Origin: Verrucomicrobia bacterium UBA3750
GTDB taxonomy: Bacteria > Verrucomicrobiota > Kiritimatiellia > RFP12 > UBA1067
Length of the DNA: 37,871 bases
Assembly: GCA_002371755.1 (NCBI GenBank)
Contig: DFGM01000175.1
Location: 1 to 37,871 of the forward strand
Direction of reading: 5' to 3'
Shown one piece after another: positions 35,501 through 37,871 of this stretch; the stretch's first letter is position 1; every line of letters begins with the position of its first letter. Position numbers and translations under genes: made by a program. The notes below the pieces were generated by a model that had not been told where the DNA came from, searched no databases, and saw only the letters and a list, made by a program, of their open reading frames with translations.

Positions 35501-37723
35501 GCCGGTGAAGCCGAAATAGTCTATTGTGGCAGGAGTCGGCTCGATTATCGCCTTCACCGTGACGGAAGAAGCCGCCGAGCCATCCGCCCAGAGATACCCA
35601 TCCTTCAATGTGACAGTGTATGTATTAGTGCCGGTTTCGGAGATTGCAATCCGGTTTGTCGGAATCGCCGTGCCGCCATCGTCAAGGGTAATCGTGAGAA
35701 TATCGGATGTTGCTTCCTCGACCGTATAGAACTCATGCTCCGTGCCATCCCAAATAGCGGAATATTCCGTCTGCGGCGTATAAGGCATGTAGCGCTTGAC
35801 GCGCAAGACGACAATACCCGAACCGCCGGAACCGCCTACGCCCTGAAACGCGGAGCCGCCGCCGCCGGAACCTGTATTTGCCTCGCCATTGCCGCCTGAA
35901 CCGCCATCGCCAGAGCCGCCTGCGCCACCAATGCCAGATCCGCCTGCGCCGCCAGTGCCAGTTCTCGCACCGCCACCACCGCCTGCCGCATAAATTACGG
36001 TTTCGCCAGTGATGTCAGATTCATATCCGGAACCGCCATCGGCACCCAAATCTTCTGCAGTTGTTGCAGAACCCGCAGAGCCAGCACCGCCGCCACCGCC
36101 GCCGGACATATTGTGTGCACCTTGGCCACCTGCATTACCGAATCCTCCCCATGGTGATGTCGGCTGGCGTCTTGATCCGCCATTGGAAGCTTTCGTTCCT
36201 TTTGAACCGCCGCCACCTGATCCGCCGGAACGTCCAGCCGCAATGCCGCCGCCACCACCGCCATACGCGAAGATATTTGTGACACTGCCGAATGTAATCA
36301 AGGTGGCTCCGCCATCAACACCTGCTTTGCGAGTAGTCGCACTAGCTGTCTGCGCCCCGCCCTTTCCAATGTCTATTGAGTAAAATCCTGCCGAAAACAC
36401 CTGATTTGTATCTATCATACCACCGGCGCCACCGCCGCCACTGGCACCTTGAGCTTCTGTAGAACTGCCGCTATTTGCGCCGGAGCCGCCGCCGCCGATG
36501 ACTAGTGCACGGACTTCCGCAGAACGGCGAAACAGAACAGACGAAGAGCCTGTAGTCTTGAAGGAGTAGATTGGCTCACCTTCCATACTTGTGGTCTTGT
36601 CGGCCTCAAAGCTGATGGGGTCGACACCGGAAAGCGTATACCTGATTGCAATGATTCCCGAGCCGCCGGCGCCACCGCGAGTCGCGGCATTGTCGCCGCC
36701 ACCGCCGCCACCGCCGCCGCCAAGGCCATCGGTGCCGCTCTGGCCAATGCCTTTAGAGCCGGAAAGACCTGCCGCCGCGTTGTAAGAAGCCGAACCCGCG
36801 CCGCCGCCGCCTTTCCCGCCCGCGCCTTCGTTTGCAACGGATGTTATATTGGTTATATTGCCGCCGCCACCGCCGCCGCCTGCATAATAAACCTCTTCGC
36901 CCGTGATATCGAATGCGCGGCCGTCGCCACCGTTGCCACCCATCGAGGATGTAGCTGCAGAACCTGTCGCTCCGGCGCCGCCGCCGCCAGCGCCGTGATA
37001 TGCGCTTACGCCATTGCCGCCATTGTTGCCGTAGCCAGGCGAAACAGTGTAGGCACTGTCTGCTTGACGGGCAACGCCAGGCGCGGAAGGGCTTGCTCTG
37101 CTTGTGCCGCCGCCGCTGCCGCCGTCACGACCGCCACCGGAGTTGCAATACGCGCCACCGCCACCGCCCAACGCCTGAAAGATGGGCGTCCCCGAAAGAA
37201 CAATCGTCGAATCAGCGCCATCTCCGCCTGCGGCGGCGCGTGTGTCAGCGACTGTGCCGCCTGCGCCTACAGTGATGGCATAGGTGCCGGATGCCGCCTG
37301 CCAGGCGTTGGAGTAGACGAGACCGCCACCGCCACCGCCGCCGCCACAGTCGCCGCCGCCTGCACCGCCACCACCCACGGCAAGGACTCGCATGGTATCG
37401 AAGTCGATGCTGCTGTCGGTAGGTATCGTAAATGTGCCGGTAGCCCCTGATCTCCCCGTCAGTGCGACAGCATCAGCGTTTTCGGTCGCGTTAGTCCAAA
37501 CGTGCAACACTTCCACTGTGCTGTCATCATTGCGGAAAACTTTTATATAATCGCCGCCCGTTGCACCGCCTATTTTCGTAATGTCGCTCTGGCTCACGCC
37601 TTCAATCGTGCTTGCGCGCCCGCAAAGAGAATAAAGCAAAGCAATACCAGCCGACAGCCACAACGCCGCCGGCAACAAGCCTCGAATGCCGCAAACCCTA
37701 GTTTTTATTGGGCTTTCTGTCAT
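26582..37723 (-). CDS. Giant exported multidomain protein (3713 aa) with glycine-rich, DUF2341-like and LamG-like modules
   Basis: I do not recognise a named protein. The ATG at 37723 is chosen over in-frame ATGs at 37819 and 37771: it follows the promoter, has a GAGG site 7 bases upstream and begins a good signal peptide (1-36, LLPAALWLSAGIALLYSLCG). Residues about 110-640 hold two copies of a glycine-rich domain. A stretch like bacterial Ig/MBG repeats follows (about 655-830). Two DUF2341-like units (about 870-940 and 965-1045) and a LamG/concanavalin-like domain (about 1070-1275, YAGVWHFDEG to IDEFRVSAETP) come next. Four degenerate jelly-roll-like modules lie at about 1565-2920. A segment resembling a lamin-tail domain is at about 3118-3170 (GWAWVNEVNLFGDYKDGG). 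One aspartate-rich motif (DYDLDGTYDI) sits near the C-terminus. No sorting signal is seen at the end. Confidence 0.87.
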   Translation of the reverse strand: MTESPIKTRVCGIRGLLPAALWLSAGIALLYSLCGRASTIEGVSQSDITKIGGATGGDYIKVFRNDDSTVEVLHVWTNATENADAVALTGRSGATGTFTIPTDSSIDFDTMRVLAVGGGGAGGGDCGGGGGGGGLVYSNAWQAASGTYAITVGAGGTVADTRAAAGGDGADSTIVLSGTPIFQALGGGGGAYCNSGGGRDGGSGGGTSRASPSAPGVARQADSAYTVSPGYGNNGGNGVSAYHGAGGGGAGATGSAATSSMGGNGGDGRAFDITGEEVYYAGGGGGGGNITNITSVANEGAGGKGGGGAGSASYNAAAGLSGSKGIGQSGTDGLGGGGGGGGGDNAATRGGAGGSGIIAIRYTLSGVDPISFEADKTTSMEGEPIYSFKTTGSSSVLFRRSAEVRALVIGGGGSGANSGSSTEAQGASGGGGAGGMIDTNQVFSAGFYSIDIGKGGAQTASATTRKAGVDGGATLITFGSVTNIFAYGGGGGGIAAGRSGGSGGGGSKGTKASNGGSRRQPTSPWGGFGNAGGQGAHNMSGGGGGGAGSAGSATTAEDLGADGGSGYESDITGETVIYAAGGGGGARTGTGGAGGSGIGGAGGSGDGGSGGNGEANTGSGGGGSAFQGVGGSGGSGIVVLRVKRYMPYTPQTEYSAIWDGTEHEFYTVEEATSDILTITLDDGGTAIPTNRIAISETGTNTYTVTLKDGYLWADGSAASSVTVKAIIEPTPATIDYFGFTGTAGWQLNDEQNLPVVTVSPAGAVSDLTVWYAPKSVTTEPGGDGWTSDPADLVEAGDWQAVAVVAATAAHGGDKSDTLYFTLWNPGDYGDAATDLLAHHAIITVGGYTGSELGVYPLEIEIEEQKPLGFRYADAAADGSDVRFSVWRDDGGVATPEFLPYEYTDGWNPSGATKVKIWVPEFANGREITMSWGRTTVEGELPVSAWRGRIYESDIIVSGWTGDAVVNLPMAVRIANDSPKGFDYRQCQADGADLRFVFKRAVGGTYVYSELPFEIEGAWNTNGTTIAWVKVPNYRDGTVATMIWGTTNIVGTTEYAPAMERTLPATDVWSGYAGVWHFDEGDLTADSSTNAPSATIGTGYSDTGVFGGGIGNSTQGNAMMRVAASEALDSLTNGAFRVSFWANITGSVSSWPYFFGRNTNQNGPGWAARIASGSIAPAGTALRMYWATGSYKTLNVAGLDADEWVRMDFTYAPGRVECWINGELSQYSEASSIMPANGNPELAIGGWQGSGGSVGLLGVIDEFRVSAETPTAARIMAEYIQGGADIAADAGVTQDFEANTIDDTSLTYTLSPRVTSVGAVVQNRWLQVRTSSLSAEEWYIGHEPDYVLDDAAYGVPQLVFEDVTGVRTAGWPTVAGTYLAYAAVEAKTDSANYGWTALEYEIGRVNVLVSRDTQNLGGSASGRVLLANDDYAGVYDAADEGAVKGQSYNLAAASPDPDTLTYWVHGTAETQTYYSRLSEETVHTLYASTLQEGLCDSDLLWHMSDVRIGNTYPSSVADYATYGSRVYLPWSSTGRPRLTGVGSAGQQAESSHLVMRNIVGAAIYSPCYKEGIGTIYFDAANSNVAEDGDNYQLSVYFSTNALETTTYTYVTNFTDLGEIDTIVTNKIVTSGLLPTDDVLGKDLDGNVDYKKAEWHRLVMHPLKKDGTSSFETLDATETLGLAIANGGSYENFYRIYIPVAELYNYHGPIRFKIQRETAPADDSTGYKLDAGGFILIDNIQVSYPPMRVDLCPEGKGIENDDSASDGDKNVLGCAGAFISPFPSVMDYGAIYGRAATSAITNAMASVDPGEFVMSAKMHYRWRYYNQTNLAWKSESLVKGDGFRTVNALSLPEDQNHPGERYLPGDIEFFYEVYQSAPYYTYRDFSGLSLGVPGYTEQISTITNAYWDRAITPVSELSSCGTNWFVRLRSGKSDWECWQVEFRTVSGSATNVAPAKMYMTGNHTWRYFRKTLTNDVSEVAFRFRAVNGQESGGKWSENAKLYRVSPDATHTGSTVTGEIEEVAESDWDDANDWCTVGVDGTSGHILFHVDDSANSATVVHASYQDFDAWSDAHSIRTPFKGAFTSASEAGPVTGVSEAKKIARQDFALWTATTATNALWTETFLKTSAAFGMEPNVPFDSWTTPNGWASGPGMLVKQEFDEAGNIGNFTNYALQVSGDGNGFIQFANASTYPRGLEKVTFRARIAQSQSEDAVCYYDPYDKSIAKMRNYAFCARAGFDENKLQDFRGLASLSLIAYYVPNRGFYEFRIEKTGSGTSGGQQRMRIVKWLYDKKNKVYNSTNVVCTGGRNGWPTTAGIPQPTSTNGLMGVFFSVSNVVETISGSAQTNVVIVAGFSEDTKGFSPIPGGAGSNSVTNQNGNYEVLILKDTTATKLTSGTFGFMSCNSPAVYFNPFWRDAALNPVSETEIAASVNAVNRSSRKAVDFGGFVSLRDDIGSNEWDDNNCWWCGNGRLEPFKVSSDATQWGLRASVSPQKVAIYTGAAGSGAWSPTPFKVVSVEGFGAMSNYVADVMSTDDLVVKLATVKGYTDDVVLDDITMYQFAGSSWSDHNGATIPGWANIQSAAGLTNIIFTSAWIMDTTASASGKALRLSAKRTKPGARSSIRSPLFDGDNHRGIGLGMVSFTYRNTDENTQLAVQIATNVTAAAIAQLDSNDAYWTTYTNFTFKAGESGVKSVYLGMHGVQGAIRIMVPTNAMNNVSAVTDSSKFGEITITSIKFTDEPDINYQCWWGWNVRTAGDGSADTEKRMMLGNNAGLAMALNNSTVYDIEEEDKSIYKRHLPFVQSPTFGTNFVGEISFKARKYLYTSADTNATHAAVLNARPAWVTVYGSESGEEDIGWVKLTDIAISNDVYTTYTYQAPKGTNGYRAIRLAVRGVGPTDEEEGVTVYSDATDGDGSRETPDGGIPVRVLIEDVAICERVSARLGFRNVGAFRSSLDKTYAVTNVPSKAEQPLNKESWGVQCELYRAMMPEKIVIDDKHQPKVTLYWYTGDKWGYSQWADEANVATLAKASDWTEDRMYYRSSYDKGGVISLDPADDIPGTVVQYMLKVEYTIKNDLNEEEDTSDVLDAGQWKRPSWYNPIDLVAKNGGRFAAYNILDSVAPGWAWVNEVNLFGDYKDGGYGDNYDLDGQFIEIAAPKDADLSYWYVNVLEWQPSGRSGIVVTNRVAYFGDGKLSGTKTAGEDPDSEMVFHVIASPLAESRLKSEFADSAGRYDVGWEFPNADLSSGFTSDGEIFAPMPVAVQLVRPSGILEHEIVAIGTNTMGRSATSQFNPEYAASRLNSTLGSNFIYVGADNAFDDDCHTNSVSVLTARGEEATNWVNTAAWTPGRINAGQKIDGVAPKANGNKYLVRARIVNDGNITQKLADDPESTVDEMNFYLTKGIEVTNIVYTVKKWLEVGSVTDTESGRALAPVDAGGGEYVLTIGGPAQSNAMTIVANAQLSRHLREDWGLEGSRYKDAILSWLQEGRTMRGEFANPDATELTAAAYHSLWPDTLPSDGFITNLTLETMYQLDMDPTIGSRLKLRAGVCSAPSMVPFDYDLDGTYDITNVLIGYKMYIQQWDEAMASVEHEWAPYTLRGMGGETSFAGDTGNNWTSATFKVTGRIINGKTDDRDWVPLRYFVFAGTGTGSSIVSTSFDSDFTTKVELIDPYSPYSLGAATGWQKALKTGWLPIFFSWALDDRSMPVSVETMEKENRYE
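35805..37390 (-). repeat. Glycine-codon-rich region encoding two tandem glycine-rich domains
   Basis: The DNA is dominated by GGC/GGT/GGA codons. The protein has two homologous halves (about residues 110-365 and 400-640). Each begins with a hydrophobic strand entering GGGG (VLAVGGGGAGGG and ALVIGGGGSGAN), carries DITGEEVYYAGGGGGG or DITGETVIYAAGGGGG near the middle, and ends GGSGIIAIRY or GGSGIVVLRV. This points to duplication of one module, similar to glycine-rich domains of phage and bacterial surface proteins. Confidence 0.85.
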
Positions 37724-37730
37724 TGCCTTG

Positions 37731-37738
37731 CCTCTTTT
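37731..37738 (-). promoter_or_regulatory. Ribosome-binding site that fixes the giant protein start
   Basis: AAAAGAGG ends 7 bases before the ATG at 37723. The upstream in-frame ATG at 37771 has no properly spaced site, and the one at 37819 lies upstream of the predicted RNA start. The start at 37723 is therefore preferred. Confidence 0.7.
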
Positions 37739-37790
37739 CCGTGCCAATACGCCATAAGACGATACACTCATCCTATGCTTAGCAACGGAA

Positions 37791-37819
37791 ATAATAGCAA
37801 ATTTTCGCCCCGTGGTCAA
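37791..37819 (-). promoter_or_regulatory. Strong extended -10 sigma-70-type promoter of the giant operon
   Basis: On the minus strand TTGACC (37819-37814, 5 of 6 consensus) and TATTAT (37796-37791, 5 of 6) are spaced by exactly 17 bases. TGC directly precedes the -10 box, making an extended -10. The expected RNA start is near 37784, giving a leader of about 61 bases before the ATG at 37723. The -35 box lies inside a small CCCC...GGGG inverted repeat, which might be a regulator site but is short enough to be chance. Confidence 0.75.
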
Positions 37820-37871
37820 GGGGCGGCGCGGCGGGCAGCAGGGTTTCGCAGTTTGCCATAATAATGTGCAC

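Larger units (their letters stand above)
37724..37871 (-). other. Upstream region of the giant operon
   Basis: These 148 bases are the only non-coding block of note at this end. They hold the promoter, a leader of about 61 bases and the ribosome site. The rest, to the window edge, shows no gene I can support, although the end of a neighbouring gene may lie just outside. Confidence 0.6.

Noticed and set aside
35805..37390. Slippage-based phase variation in the glycine-rich region
   Set aside because: Repeats are triplet-based, so slippage would alter length but not switch the frame. No homopolymer run suited to on/off switching was seen.
37724..37819. Longer start for the 3713-aa protein at 37819 or 37771
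   Set aside because: The first lies upstream of the predicted RNA start, the second lacks a spaced ribosome site, and both would bury the signal peptide behind a basic leader.
37779..37859. Short 26-codon minus-strand ORF across the promoter
   Set aside because: It overlaps the -35 and -10 elements, has no ribosome site and begins upstream of the predicted RNA start.
1..37871. tRNA, rRNA, CRISPR, insertion sequence or prophage signatures
   Set aside because: None seen. The glycine-rich domain is phage-like in style only and no phage gene accompanies it.

Overview
This window is GC-rich DNA from a Gram-negative bacterium, most likely of the Verrucomicrobiota/Kiritimatiellota-Lentisphaerota branch of the PVC group. 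The main reason is a five-gene set matching, in order and in domain features, the Akkermansia muciniphila Amuc_1098-1102 pilus-like locus. Supporting signs are an arabinose-5-phosphate isomerase for Kdo/LPS, an outer-membrane secretin, giant secreted proteins with LamG, DUF2341-like and thrombospondin-type-3-like modules, and an acetate-forming ackA-pta pair as in gut fermenters. The species cannot be named from the sequence alone.

Layout: all 13 genes I accept lie on the minus strand, so transcription runs from high to low coordinates. It starts at a near-consensus extended -10 promoter (37791-37819). First comes a block of about 24.6 kb: a 3713-aa giant exported protein (37723-26582), a 130-aa membrane-anchored coiled-coil protein overlapping it by 8 bp, and a 4347-aa giant exported protein starting 3 bp later (26193-13150). 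Next are ackA, pta and kdsD, then the Amuc_1102-, 1101 (PilM)-, 1100-, 1099- and 1098 (secretin)-like genes, then coaE and rho. Rho runs off the left edge and lacks its C-terminal part. Junctions are tight: ATGA overlaps, gaps of 1-72 bp, and no gene-free stretch above about 150 bp. A second strong promoter sits directly before the secretin gene. I see no intrinsic terminators.

How the genes may work together: the Amuc-like set encodes an envelope-spanning pilus-like assembly, with a PilM-PilN-like cytoplasmic/inner-membrane protein, two bitopic periplasmic proteins, a soluble periplasmic protein and an outer-membrane secretin. The two giant proteins are built from glycan-binding-like, calcium-binding-like and glycine-rich modules and look like surface adhesins or matrix proteins. 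The small coiled-coil protein between them could be an anchor or assembly partner. AckA and Pta convert acetyl-CoA to acetate with ATP yield. KdsD feeds Kdo synthesis, CoaE finishes CoA synthesis, and Rho terminates transcription. That the giant proteins depend on the pilus-like system is inference from proximity only.

The most interesting element is the giant-protein operon: two megadalton-class gene products flanking a tiny membrane protein under one strong promoter, with no recognised C-terminal sorting signal on either giant.
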